A stretch of DNA of 64,000 bases from Rhizobium sp. P32RR-XVIII. Lineage in GTDB: Bacteria; Pseudomonadota; Alphaproteobacteria; Rhizobiales; Rhizobiaceae. Positions 1 to 8,198 of this stretch are shown one piece after another (position 1 is the stretch's first letter; the number at the start of each line of letters is the position of its first letter). The notes below the pieces were generated by a model. It saw only the letters and a program-made list of their open reading frames with translations. It was not told the origin of the DNA and did no database searches. The stretch spans positions 310,001 through 374,000 of the forward strand of contig NZ_JABAIH010000003.1 in the NCBI RefSeq assembly GCF_012641395.1. Reading direction: 5' to 3'. A program made the translations under genes and the position numbers.

Positions 1-229
1 CGACCGAGGCGAGACCGATGAGGATGGCCGAGATGGTGATGATCACCACCGAAAAGACGATGTCTTTCGTGTAGAGATCGAAGGTCTTGTAAAAATTGTG
101 CCAGCCGAAGCCTCCGTCTTCCACGCGGAAAGCGCCGACCGCCGACATGACCAGCGGCAAGATGAAGAGGAAGGCGATCACCGCAAGTGCCGGCAGCACG
201 AGCAGGAGACCGAGGAGGCGTCTGGACAT
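1..229 (-). CDS. ABC transporter permease, 5' part only (cut by window start)
   Basis: The reverse strand reads from an ATG at 229 for 76 codons and leaves the window still open. The residues begin MSRRLLGLLLVLPALAVIAF, a positively charged start followed by a long hydrophobic helix. A short hydrophilic stretch containing WHNFYKTFDLYT follows, then a second membrane helix. This is the usual N-terminus of an inner-membrane permease of the spermidine/putrescine/iron (PotB/PotC, FbpB-like) ABC family. It lies downstream of a binding-protein gene and an ATPase gene on the same strand, so it should form the membrane channel of that importer. The rest of the gene, including the EAA loop, is outside the window, so the subfamily and substrate cannot be settled. 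Confidence 0.8.
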   Translation of the reverse strand, partial: MSRRLLGLLLVLPALAVIAFLFILPLVMSAVGAFRVEDGGFGWHNFYKTFDLYTKDIVFSVVIITISAILIGLASV

Positions 230-251
230 CGTTCGACCTCGTTTCTTGTTC

Positions 252-398
252 CCTTCTCCCCTCGGGGAGAAGGTGGCCCGGAGGGCCGGATGAGGGGGCG
301 GTTCGGTTGGGAAGCGGCCTGCCTGCGCCGGCCGTTCGCTCCTTCGTCGCTTACCCCCTCATCTGTCCTTCGGACATCTTCTCCCCGTCGGGGAGAAG
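252..398. repeat. RIME-like intergenic mosaic element, copy 1
   Basis: A 147-bp element is bounded by two palindromes, CCTTCTCCCC/GGGGAGAAGG at 252-273 and CTTCTCCCC/GGGGAGAAG at 378-398. Between them lie GGCCGGATGAGGGGGC-like and CCCCCTCATCTG-like internal arms. This arrangement matches the RIME family described in rhizobia. It starts 11 bp after the stop codon of the binding-protein gene and ends before the permease gene. Copy 2 at 6226-6368 shares the palindromes and internal arms. It could form a large RNA fold in the mRNA. Confidence 0.75.
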
Positions 399-408
399 AC
401 AGTTTTCG

Positions 409-1542
409 TTACTTGACCGACTGTTCGTAGGCTTCGAGGATCGCGTTGTTGTACTGGGCGATCGGGAAGGGCTTGCCCTTGGTGGCAAGGTCATCCGGCG
501 TGATGTCGACGAAGAGCTTGTTCCAGGTCGCGTCGTCTAGCTTCGGCTTGACGTACTGGGCGTCGATGCCCGGATACCAGTTGAACTTCTTCACGATGCC
601 GTCAGCCTGAACTTCAGGGCTGGTAGCGAGCGCGATGAACTTCTCGGCGAGATCCTTGTGCGATGCCTTTGCCGGAACGACGTAGTGCATCGGCTGGCCC
701 GGCATGCCCGGAGCAGGCAGGATGAGCTTCAGGTCCGGCGGAAGCTGGCCGTTGGCCTGCCAGGAGTAGAACATGTCGACCCAGACCGGGCCCATGGCGA
801 TTTCGCCGCGGGAGAGCAGGTCCAGCGTGCCGGCGTTGCCGGGAGTCAACGTCGCGTTCTTGGTGAAGTCTGCGAGGCTCTTGAAGGCGTCGCCCCACTT
901 GGTGGTTTCGTCCTGTTTGAACGGACCGGTCATCAGGTTGTTGGCATCGCCGCCGCCGAAGGCGTAGATCCAGCCCATGACGAAGCTGACGCCGGAAGCG
1001 CCGCCCTTGATGCCGTTGTAGCCGAACTGCTTCGGATGTTCCTTGGCCCATTCGGCAAGCTCGGTATAGCTCTTCGGCGGGTTCGGAACGAGCGTCGGGT
1101 TATAGGCGATCGCCGTCTGGCTGTTGAACATCGGCATGACATAGCCGTCGACGTCGGAGCCGAGTGCGTTCTTGGCATTGTCGCGCGAGACGAGCTTGCC
1201 GGTGTCGATCGAGCCGCGGTACTTTTCGAGATAGCCCTTCTGGACCATCGGGCCGGCAAACTTCTCGTGGACGACGGCGACGTCGATGTCCCAAGCGCTG
1301 CTGTTGGCAGCCTGCTGGGCGTCGAAGCGCTCGAGGATCTTCTGCGAGCCGGCATCGCCGGGGCCGGTGCCGACGGCGCGGACGGTGTTGCCCGGATAGG
1401 CCTTTTCAAAGAGCGGTCCGAGATACTGGTTGATGTAGTCGACCATGTTCTGGTCGCCGGCGGTTGCGACGGTCAGGTCCTCGGCCTTGACGGGCAGGGC
1501 GGCGAGGGCGACGGCGAAAGCTGCATAGGTCAGTCTCTTCAT
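409..1542 (-). CDS. Periplasmic substrate-binding protein of a polyamine/iron-type ABC importer
   Basis: This 377-residue protein starts with a Sec signal peptide (MKRLTYAAFAVALAALPVKA, predicted cleavage after residue 20). The mature part is a PotD/FbpA-like type II periplasmic binding protein (extracellular solute-binding, PF13416-like). It should capture a ligand in the periplasm and deliver it to the permease that begins at 229. The ATPase gene lies 32 bp upstream on the same strand. The downstream gap to the permease holds a RIME element, which may separate the expression of the abundant binding protein from the membrane parts. The substrate is not clear from sequence: polyamines, ferric iron, thiamine and opine-like compounds are all possible for this family. 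Confidence 0.85.
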   Translation of the reverse strand: MKRLTYAAFAVALAALPVKAEDLTVATAGDQNMVDYINQYLGPLFEKAYPGNTVRAVGTGPGDAGSQKILERFDAQQAANSSAWDIDVAVVHEKFAGPMVQKGYLEKYRGSIDTGKLVSRDNAKNALGSDVDGYVMPMFNSQTAIAYNPTLVPNPPKSYTELAEWAKEHPKQFGYNGIKGGASGVSFVMGWIYAFGGGDANNLMTGPFKQDETTKWGDAFKSLADFTKNATLTPGNAGTLDLLSRGEIAMGPVWVDMFYSWQANGQLPPDLKLILPAPGMPGQPMHYVVPAKASHKDLAEKFIALATSPEVQADGIVKKFNWYPGIDAQYVKPKLDDATWNKLFVDITPDDLATKGKPFPIAQYNNAILEAYEQSVK

Positions 1543-1574
1543 GAGTACGTCTCCATGGGTTCAAAGGGATAAAG

Positions 1575-2705
1575 TCATGCGTGCGCTTTCCCGGCCGCGG
1601 ACCGGGAAACGGAAATGGCCGGGTTGGACTCCGGCGAATTGAAGAGGAAGAGCGCGTCGGCGCCGACATGCACCTTGACGCGGCTGCCCGGCTGGAAGGC
1701 GCGCGACGCATCGGCCATGATCTCGCCTTTGCCGAGCTTCACCGAATGGCGCCAGTGGCCGCCGGGGTAGCTGACGGCCGCAACCTCGCCTTCGAAGGTC
1801 ATGCCGGGCACGGCGACCGGCATGTCGGGCGGCAACAACTGGGCGGCTTCCGGCCGGAAGCGTGCCTCGACGGCGCCGGCGCGCAGCCCGCGACCGGACA
1901 GCGGCACGCTGCCCGCCGCATTGGCCGGACCTGCTGCGATCGCGAAGCTTTCGCCCTGCGGCGTGCCTTGGAGTGCAAGCATGTTCTCCGCGCCCATGAA
2001 GGCTGCAACGAAGGCGGATGCAGGATGGTTATAGACCTCTTCCGGCGTCCCCTGCTGGGCGATCTGCCCTGCATTCAAGATGACGATGCGGTCAGCCATC
2101 ACCATGGCTTCCTCGCGGTCGTGCGTCACGTGGATTGCCGTGATGCCGAGGCGCCGCTGCAGCGCCCGCAGCTCGTGGCGCACAGTCAGGCGGATGCGGG
2201 CATCAAGGTTGGAAAGCGGCTCGTCGAGCAGCAGGATTTCGGGATCGACCGCCAGCGCCCGCCCGAGGGCGACGCGCTGGCGTTGGCCGCCGGAGAGCGC
2301 TGCCGGTTTGCGCGCTCCAAGCCCGTCGAGGCCAAGAAGGGTCTGCATGGCGGCGACACGGCTGGCGATGTCCGCCTTTGCGACGCCCTTGAGCTTCAAG
2401 CCGTAGCCAATGTTCTGCGCCACCGTCATATGCGGCCAAAGCGCGTAGGACTGGAAGACCAGCGCCATGCCGCGCTTGTCGGGCGGCAGATGGGTCACGT
2501 CGCGGTGGCGCACGGAGACCTTGCCGGAGGAAGGGGCGATGAACCCTGCGAGAACCCTGAGCAGGGTCGTCTTGCCGCAGCCCGACGAGCCGAGCAGCGC
2601 AACGAATTCGCCGCGCTCAATGCTGAGGTTGATATCGTTCAGAACCTTGGTGCTGCCGTATCTGCAGGCAACAGAACTCAGTTCCAGAAACGCGTCCTGG
2701 CTCAT
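1575..2705 (-). CDS. ABC transporter ATPase, PotA/FbpC-like
   Basis: The protein has about 376 residues if translation starts at the ATG at 2705. That codon lies 7 nt after a GGAGG Shine-Dalgarno, a better spacing than the adjacent ATG at 2708; a GTG at 2804 would add an unlikely leader. It has a Walker A (GSSGCGKTT, residues 39-47), a Q-loop in VFQSYALWPHMT, the signature LSGGQRQRVALGRAL, a Walker B with LLLDEPLSNLDA, and the switch His in VTHDREEA. A C-terminal TOBE-type regulatory domain follows. It powers the importer made with the binding protein at 409-1542 and the permease at 1-229. It is the first gene of its operon, and an 18-bp palindrome sits just upstream of its ribosome-binding site. 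Confidence 0.88.
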   Translation of the reverse strand: MSQDAFLELSSVACRYGSTKVLNDINLSIERGEFVALLGSSGCGKTTLLRVLAGFIAPSSGKVSVRHRDVTHLPPDKRGMALVFQSYALWPHMTVAQNIGYGLKLKGVAKADIASRVAAMQTLLGLDGLGARKPAALSGGQRQRVALGRALAVDPEILLLDEPLSNLDARIRLTVRHELRALQRRLGITAIHVTHDREEAMVMADRIVILNAGQIAQQGTPEEVYNHPASAFVAAFMGAENMLALQGTPQGESFAIAAGPANAAGSVPLSGRGLRAGAVEARFRPEAAQLLPPDMPVAVPGMTFEGEVAAVSYPGGHWRHSVKLGKGEIMADASRAFQPGSRVKVHVGADALFLFNSPESNPAISVSRSAAGKAHA

Positions 2706-2718
2706 CATGTCTCCTCCC

Positions 2719-2736
2719 ATTGCACGGCTGTGCAAT
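2719..2736. promoter_or_regulatory. Inverted repeat, candidate operator of the minus-strand ABC operon
   Basis: ATTGCAC-GGCT-GTGCAAT has 7-bp perfect arms. It lies immediately upstream of the Shine-Dalgarno (2713-2717) of the ATPase gene. The position and symmetry suit a repressor site, though as RNA it could also form a small hairpin near the ribosome-binding site. The binding protein is unknown. Confidence 0.4.
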
Positions 2737-2886
2737 CCGATCGGGAGCTTAGTAGAATGTTTGTTTAACAGCCAGATGACAGCGCCTATTTTTTTGTGCT
2801 GCACTGCGGCGCAAACCGCCTTAAGGGCACGCTTTCGCTGGTGTTTTCCGCAGCAATTCTTCTATTTTTTGCCTCCCTTGACAGCA

Positions 2887-2921
2887 GGAAACGTTTCCGC
2901 TTAGGATCGTAAACGTTTACG
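2887..2921. promoter_or_regulatory. Two LacI/GalR-type operators upstream of the sugar operon
   Basis: Two CG-centred palindromes occur: GGAAACGTTTCC at 2887-2898 and CGTAAACGTTTACG at 2908-2921. Their centres are 22 bp apart, about two helical turns, so two dimers could bind on one face of the DNA. The AAACGTTT core is typical of LacI-family operators. They end 47 bp before the start of the first gene of the plus-strand operon. No LacI gene lies next to this operon, so the regulator should be encoded elsewhere. Confidence 0.6.
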
Positions 2922-2968
2922 GAGCGTATTCTCGGAGGTTTGTAGAGAACGCGCCGCGGGAGGAAATC

Positions 2969-4003
2969 GTGAAATTGAATGCCGTTTTGTGCGGGTGCGG
3001 AGCTATGTGCAAGGGTTGGCTGCGCGCGATCAAGGAAACGCCGGCGCTGGCCGATGCGATCAAGGTCAACGGCCTTGTCGATTTGAACCCCGCCGTCGCC
3101 GAAGCGATCGCTGCGGAGTTCGGTTTGAGCGCCGCTGTCATCAGCACAGACCTTTCGGAGGTCCTTGCCAAGACGAAGACGGATGTCGTGTTCGACGTCG
3201 TGGTCCCGGCTGCCCGTTTCGATGTGGTTTCCACAGCACTCAAGGCCGGTTGCCATGTGCTCAGCGAAAAGCCAATGGCGACGTCGCTCGCGGAAGGTGC
3301 CGCACTGATTGATCTTGCGGCCGAAATGGGCAAGATCCACGCTATCATCCAAAACCGGCGCTTCATCTCCGGCGTCCGGCGCATGCGCCGCTTTGTTGAA
3401 AGCGGTGCGATCGGCGATCTGACCGGCATCCATTGCGACTTCTTCATCGCCCCGCATTTCGGTGGCTTCCGCGAGGAGATGGATAACGTCCTGCTACTCG
3501 ACATGGCGATCCACACCTTTGATGCCGCCCGCTACGTTGCCGGCAAGAAGCCGCTCGCCGTCTATTGCGTCGAGAAGAACCCGAAGGGGTCCTGGTACCG
3601 TCACGGCGCCGCAGCCAATGCCACCTTCGAATTCTCCGACGATGTGGTCTTTACCTATCGCGGCTCCTGGTGCGCCGAAGGCGAGCGCACGAGCTGGGAG
3701 AGTGAATGGCGGCTCGTGGGCTCCAAGGGCATGCTCACATGGGATGGTGCTGACAATTTCAGCGCGGCCGTCTCCGGAGGCGAGCCCGGCCTTCTGCACG
3801 GCTTTGCGCCGGTAAACGTTCCCGGCCCCGAGCATGACGAAGAGACGCACGGCCACGCCAGCGTGATCGCGAGCTTCGTAGACGCCATTCGTACCGGCAA
3901 GCGGCCGGAGACGGTCAGCAGCGACAACATCAGAAGCCTTGCCATGGTCTTCGGCGCGATCGAGAGCGCAAAGACCGGGAAGCGCATTGAAATTTCAGCA
4001 TAA
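2969..4003 (+). CDS. Gfo/Idh/MocA-family NAD(P)-dependent oxidoreductase
   Basis: This 344-residue protein starts at a GTG 5 nt after a GGAGG. The N-terminal Rossmann fold shows VLCGCGAMCKGW (residues 6-17), a GxGxM nucleotide-binding variant. The family hallmark EKP lies at residues 100-102 (SEKPMATS). The C-terminal half is the usual alpha/beta substrate domain. Members oxidise or reduce sugars, inositols and related polyols with NAD(P). It opens an operon with a TIM-barrel isomerase and a sugar ABC transporter, so it probably catalyses an early oxidation or reduction of the imported compound. The exact substrate cannot be told. Two LacI-type operators lie just upstream. Confidence 0.87.
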   Translation: MKLNAVLCGCGAMCKGWLRAIKETPALADAIKVNGLVDLNPAVAEAIAAEFGLSAAVISTDLSEVLAKTKTDVVFDVVVPAARFDVVSTALKAGCHVLSEKPMATSLAEGAALIDLAAEMGKIHAIIQNRRFISGVRRMRRFVESGAIGDLTGIHCDFFIAPHFGGFREEMDNVLLLDMAIHTFDAARYVAGKKPLAVYCVEKNPKGSWYRHGAAANATFEFSDDVVFTYRGSWCAEGERTSWESEWRLVGSKGMLTWDGADNFSAAVSGGEPGLLHGFAPVNVPGPEHDEETHGHASVIASFVDAIRTGKRPETVSSDNIRSLAMVFGAIESAKTGKRIEISA

Positions 4004-4014
4004 GGATAGATGAC

Positions 4015-4917
4015 GTGAGCAACCCTGCAAAATCCATTCGTATCGGCACCATGGTGAGCGCCTCGAAGGGCGGCGCCGACAAGCGTATCGCCCAGATCGC
4101 CGATCTGGGTTTTGAGAGCTTCGAACCCTTTTTCTGGCAGACGACCAACGGGCAGGATCTCGCCGAGCTTGGCAAGCGCTGCGTGGATGCGATCGGTGAC
4201 CGCGACATCACGATCTCGACCCTCGGCATGTTCGGCAATCCGCTGGAAGAAACCGACATCGACCTGCAGACACTGCAGGGCTGGAAGGACTGCATCGACA
4301 ACGCGCATCACTTCGGCGCCACCTGCGTAGCCGGCTTTACCGGCCGCATTCGCAACAAGCCGCTGACCGACAGCCTGCCGCGCTACAAGGAGATCTGGAG
4401 CGAGCTTGCCAAGCGCGCCGCCGACAAGGGCATCAAGATCGCTTTCGAAAACTGCGCCATGGACGGCAACTGGGCGACGGGCGACTGGAACATCGCCCAT
4501 AATCCGGACGCCTGGGAGCTGATCTTCAACGAGACGCCGGACGACAATATCGGCCTCGAATGGGAGCCCTGCCATCAGATGGTCTATCTGATCGAGCCGC
4601 TGCCGCAGATCCGCAAGTGGGCCAAGAAGATCTTCCACGTCCACGGCAAGGACGCGACGATCCGTTGGGATGTCATCAAGGAACACGGCATCTTCGGCAA
4701 GGAGAAATTCGTATTGATGCGTACGCCGGGCTTCGGCGATAGCAACTGGACGGACATCATTTCCGAGCTGCGGCTCGCCGGTTGGTCGGGTTCGATCGAC
4801 ATCGAGGGCTGGCACGACCCGGTCTATCGCAACGAGCTGGAGATGACCGGCCAGGTTCATGCACTGAATTATCTGAAGCATGCTCGGGGCGGCGACTTCG
4901 TCGCCGACGCCGCTTGA
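4015..4917 (+). CDS. Sugar phosphate isomerase/epimerase-like TIM-barrel protein
   Basis: The 300-residue protein starts at a GTG 11 bp after the oxidoreductase stop. It has the xylose-isomerase-like TIM-barrel pattern (AP endonuclease 2 superfamily). Putative metal ligands lie in IAFENCAMDGNW, GLEWEPCHQMVY, HVHGKDATIRWD and IDIEGWHDPVY, the conserved Glu/Asp/His strand ends of this fold. Proteins of this group isomerise or epimerise keto-sugars or dehydrate inositol intermediates using a divalent metal. Its tight linkage to a Gfo/Idh/MocA enzyme and a sugar importer suggests that the two act in sequence on the imported substrate. The reaction remains unassigned. Confidence 0.82.
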   Translation: MSNPAKSIRIGTMVSASKGGADKRIAQIADLGFESFEPFFWQTTNGQDLAELGKRCVDAIGDRDITISTLGMFGNPLEETDIDLQTLQGWKDCIDNAHHFGATCVAGFTGRIRNKPLTDSLPRYKEIWSELAKRAADKGIKIAFENCAMDGNWATGDWNIAHNPDAWELIFNETPDDNIGLEWEPCHQMVYLIEPLPQIRKWAKKIFHVHGKDATIRWDVIKEHGIFGKEKFVLMRTPGFGDSNWTDIISELRLAGWSGSIDIEGWHDPVYRNELEMTGQVHALNYLKHARGGDFVADAA

Positions 4918-4981
4918 TAGGAATGTGTCCGGCGAGGAGGAACTGCCGGGCACCGGAGGATAACCACAAAGGAGGAGAACT

Positions 4982-6214
4982 ATGGCTATCCGCAAATTCG
5001 CAGTTCTTGGCGCTCTGGCGCTCGCCGGCGTCTCGCTCTTCGGCCTTTCCGCCAAGGCTGACGACGTTACCATCACCGTCTGGTCGCTCGACCGCGACAT
5101 CCAGCCGGCTCCCAACCTCGTCAAAGATTTCAACAAGCTGAACAATGGCATCAAGGTCGAATATCGCCAGATTCAGTTCGACGACGTTGTCAGCGAAGCA
5201 ATGCGCGCCTATTCCACGGGGCAGGCGCCCGATATCATCGCCGTCGATAATCCGGAGCACGCGCTGTTTTCTTCGCGCGGCGCTTTTCTCGATCTCACCG
5301 ACATGATCTCGAAGTCGACGATCGTAAAACCGGAAAACTACTTCCCGGGACCGCTGAAATCCGTGATGTGGGACGGCAAATACTACGGCATTCCAAAGGC
5401 CACCAACACGATCGCCCTCTACTACAACAAGGATATGTTCAAGGCCGCCGGGCTCGACCCAAATAAGCCGCCGCAGACCTGGGCCGAGCTTGTCGAGGAC
5501 GCGAAGAAACTCACCGAGCCTTCGAAGAACGTCTACGGCATCACCTTCTCCGCCAAGGCCAATGAAGAAGGCACGTTCCAGTTTCTTCCCTGGGCGCAGA
5601 TGGCCGGCGCCAGCTACGACAGCATCAATACCGACGGTGCGGTCAAGGCGCTGGAAGCCTGGAAGCAGATCATCGATGAGAAGCTTGCGTCGCCGGATAC
5701 GCTGACACGCAGCCAGTGGGATTCGACTGGAACCTTCAACTCCGGCAATGCGGCCATGGCGATCTCGGGTCCCTGGGAGCTCGACCGCATGCTGAAGGAA
5801 GCGAAGTTCGACTGGGGCGTTGCTCTCCTGCCTGTTCCGGAGGAGGGCGCAAAGCGCTCGTCGGCTATGGGCGACTTCAACTGGGCGATTTTCGCCAATA
5901 CGCAGCATCCGGAGGAAGCGTTCAAGGTTCTCGAATATTTCGTCTCGCAGGACGATCGCATGTTCAAGGATTTCGGCCAGCTTCCGGCGCGTTCGGACCT
6001 GACCATTCCGGAAACCGGCCAGCCGCTCAAGGATGCAGCGCTCAAGGTCTTCCTTGAGCAGCTGAAATACGCGCAGCCCCGTGGTCCGCATCCGCAATGG
6101 CCGAAGATATCCAAGGCGATCCAGGACGCCATCCAAGCGGCTCTCACCGGCCAGATGAGTGCCAAGGATGCCCTCGACCAGGCGGCCGACAAGATCAAGG
6201 CTGTCTTGGGCTGA
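4982..6214 (+). CDS. Sugar ABC transporter substrate-binding protein, family 1
   Basis: The 410-residue protein is preceded by a strong AAGGAGGAG ribosome-binding site. A signal peptide covers about residues 1-26 (ending SAKA before DDVTITVW). The mature protein is MalE/UgpB-like: it has the N-lobe pattern ITVWSLDRD, a hinge region with [19 protein letters not shown], and WAQMAGASY. It should bind a mono- or oligosaccharide in the periplasm and feed the two permeases encoded at 6472-8198. A RIME-like element begins 12 bp after its stop, separating it from the permease genes. High expression of this gene relative to the permeases is likely, by analogy with other binding-protein operons. Confidence 0.88.
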   Translation: MAIRKFAVLGALALAGVSLFGLSAKADDVTITVWSLDRDIQPAPNLVKDFNKLNNGIKVEYRQIQFDDVVSEAMRAYSTGQAPDIIAVDNPEHALFSSRGAFLDLTDMISKSTIVKPENYFPGPLKSVMWDGKYYGIPKATNTIALYYNKDMFKAAGLDPNKPPQTWAELVEDAKKLTEPSKNVYGITFSAKANEEGTFQFLPWAQMAGASYDSINTDGAVKALEAWKQIIDEKLASPDTLTRSQWDSTGTFNSGNAAMAISGPWELDRMLKEAKFDWGVALLPVPEEGAKRSSAMGDFNWAIFANTQHPEEAFKVLEYFVSQDDRMFKDFGQLPARSDLTIPETGQPLKDAALKVFLEQLKYAQPRGPHPQWPKISKAIQDAIQAALTGQMSAKDALDQAADKIKAVLG

Positions 6215-6225
6215 CGATGGCTTTC

Positions 6226-6368
6226 CCTTCTACCCTCGGGGAGAAGGTGGCCCGCCGGATGAGGGGGCCACGGCCGGTTCGATCTCGCCGTCGCTCGACC
6301 GTTCGCTCCTTTGTCGCTCACCCCTCATCTGCCCTGACGGGCATCTTCTCCCCGCTGGGGGAGAAGGG
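6226..6368. repeat. RIME-like intergenic mosaic element, copy 2
   Basis: A 143-bp element resembles copy 1 (252-398). It has an opening palindrome CCTTCTACCCTCGGGGAGAAGG (slightly decayed) at 6226-6247 and internal CCGGATGAGGGGGCC and CCCCTCATCTGCCC arms. It closes with CTTCTCCCC/GGGGGAGAAG, ending at 6368. It lies inside an operon, between the binding-protein stop (6214) and the permease start (6472). Confidence 0.75.
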
Positions 6369-6471
6369 AGAGTTTCACCGGCTGGCCTCAGCGCCATCCA
6401 ATCACTTCCTCCGGCAGGGGCTGTCTTCCGCGCAAGCGCAAGACGGCTCCGTTCGGAGCATCGGAGGACCC

Positions 6472-7374
6472 ATGAGAAGGATCCTTTCCAGCGTTAGGGA
6501 TGGCTGCGGTTTCGATATTGTGCTCGTCGCCCTTCCGCTCGGTTTTCTGTTCCTGATGGCAGGCCTGCCGCTCATCTACAACGTCGTGATGAGCTTCCAG
6601 GAGGTCGACATGTTCAGCCTCGGGACCTTCTCGCGCCCCTTCGTCGGCTTCAGGAATTATGTGGAACTCTTCGCGCAGCCCGAAACACTGCCGATCCTCT
6701 ACAATACGCTGATCTTTGTCGTGGGCTCGATCGCCGGGCAGTTCCTGATCGGTTTCGGCCTGGCATTGTTCTTCTGGGTCAATTTCCCCGGCGCCTCATG
6801 GCTGCGCGGCCTCTTCCTCGTCTCCTGGGTCATGCCCGGCCTGGTCGTCGGCGCCATCTGGAACTGGATCCTTTCCGGCGACTTCGGCGTTCTCAACTTC
6901 ATCCTGAAGGAAAGCGGCATCATCTCGGGCAATATCTTCTGGCGCTCGGACCCGCATTATTCGCTCTACGCCGTCATCATCGCCAATATCTGGCTCGGAA
7001 CCGCCTTCAACATGATCCTGCTCTCCGTCGGCCTGTCCGGCATTCCGGGCGATCTCTACGAGGCTGCCGAACTCGACGGTGCCAATGCCTGGCAGCGCTT
7101 CTGGACGATCACCCTGCCGATGATGCGCTCGACGATCGGCGCGATCATTGCGCTCGGCCTGATCTTCACGCTGCAGCAGTTCGACCTTTTTGCCGCCATT
7201 ACCTCGGGCGGTCCGAACAATTCGTCCAACGTCACGCAATACTGGGCGTGGGATCTCTCCTTCCGCCAGTATGACTTTGCCAAGGGAGCAACGATCTCCG
7301 TGATCATGATCGTCTTCGTCATGTTCGCCTCGATCGTCTATGTCCGCTCGACACGCCATGAGGTGCGCGGATGA
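6472..7374 (+). CDS. Sugar ABC transporter permease, MalF/UgpA-like
   Basis: The 300-residue integral membrane protein starts at the ATG after TCGGAGGACC; earlier in-frame starts would run through the RIME element. It has about six hydrophobic helices. The conserved EAA loop that contacts the ATPase is seen as YEAAELDGANAWQRFWTITL. It forms half of the inner-membrane channel with the next gene, whose ATG overlaps its stop (ATGA at 7371-7374), so the two are translationally coupled. The substrate follows the binding protein upstream. Confidence 0.88.
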   Translation: MRRILSSVRDGCGFDIVLVALPLGFLFLMAGLPLIYNVVMSFQEVDMFSLGTFSRPFVGFRNYVELFAQPETLPILYNTLIFVVGSIAGQFLIGFGLALFFWVNFPGASWLRGLFLVSWVMPGLVVGAIWNWILSGDFGVLNFILKESGIISGNIFWRSDPHYSLYAVIIANIWLGTAFNMILLSVGLSGIPGDLYEAAELDGANAWQRFWTITLPMMRSTIGAIIALGLIFTLQQFDLFAAITSGGPNNSSNVTQYWAWDLSFRQYDFAKGATISVIMIVFVMFASIVYVRSTRHEVRG

Positions 7375-8198
7375 GCGAGACCGCACGCAACCGCCTGATG
7401 CTCGCGGTCGCCATCATCATGGCGGCGATCTATCTCTTCCCGCTCTATTGGATGTACATCACGACGCTGAAGAGCGGCTCGGAGATGTTCGCGACGCCGC
7501 CGAGCTTCTGGCCGTCTTCGCCGCAATGGGGCACCTATGGCTATGTCTGGGAAAGCCGCCAGATGGGCCGCTATCTCTGGAACTCGCTGGTGATCGCCGT
7601 CGGCGCGGTGACGCTGATCACGGTGCTTGGGGTCGGTTGTGCCTACGTCCTGGCGCGCTATCGCAATGTCTGGGTGGATATCGGCCTCTTCCTGATCCTG
7701 ATGCTGCAGGTGCTGCCTGCCTCGCTGATGGTGACGCCGATCTTCGTCGGCTTCTCGCAACTTGGCATGCTGAACTATCCGCGCCTTGCCGTGGTGATCG
7801 CGATTGCCGCAAAGAGCATGCCTTTCTTCGTCGTGCTCGTCCGCGCTACCTTCATGGCTGTGCCGCAGGAACTTGAGGAGGCCGCCCTCGTCGATGGAAA
7901 TTCGCGTGTCGGCGCCTTTTTCCACATCGTGCTGCCGCTTGCCCGCAACGGCATCCTCGTCAGCGCCATCCTGATCTTCATGCAGGCCTTCGGCGAGTTC
8001 GTCTATTCCAAGTCGATGATCCAAGCGGCCGAGCTTCAGCCGGCGAGTGTTGGTCTCAACTCCTTCATGGGACCGAACACCAACGAGTGGAACAACATCA
8101 TGGCCTACGCCACGATGTATGTAACGCCGATCCTTGCCATCTTCGTTCTCTTGCAGCGCCGCATCGTATCCGGCCTTACCTCGGGAGCCCTCAAATGA
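7371..8198 (+). CDS. Sugar ABC transporter permease, MalG/UgpE-like
   Basis: This 275-residue membrane protein has an N-terminal helix (LMLAVAIIMAAIYLFPLYW), further helices, and an EAA loop seen as LEEAALVDGNSRVGAFFHIV. It is the second channel subunit of the importer. Its start overlaps the stop of the first permease and its stop overlaps the start of the ATPase gene, both through ATGA, so all three should be made in balanced amounts. Length and topology fit the family. Confidence 0.88.
   Translation: MSETARNRLMLAVAIIMAAIYLFPLYWMYITTLKSGSEMFATPPSFWPSSPQWGTYGYVWESRQMGRYLWNSLVIAVGAVTLITVLGVGCAYVLARYRNVWVDIGLFLILMLQVLPASLMVTPIFVGFSQLGMLNYPRLAVVIAIAAKSMPFFVVLVRATFMAVPQELEEAALVDGNSRVGAFFHIVLPLARNGILVSAILIFMQAFGEFVYSKSMIQAAELQPASVGLNSFMGPNTNEWNNIMAYATMYVTPILAIFVLLQRRIVSGLTSGALK

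Noticed and set aside
2961..3000. Possible regulator gene for the operators at 2887-2921
   Set aside because: No LacI coding sequence is present around the operators; the nearest LacI gene is at 37817 and has a different operator beside it.
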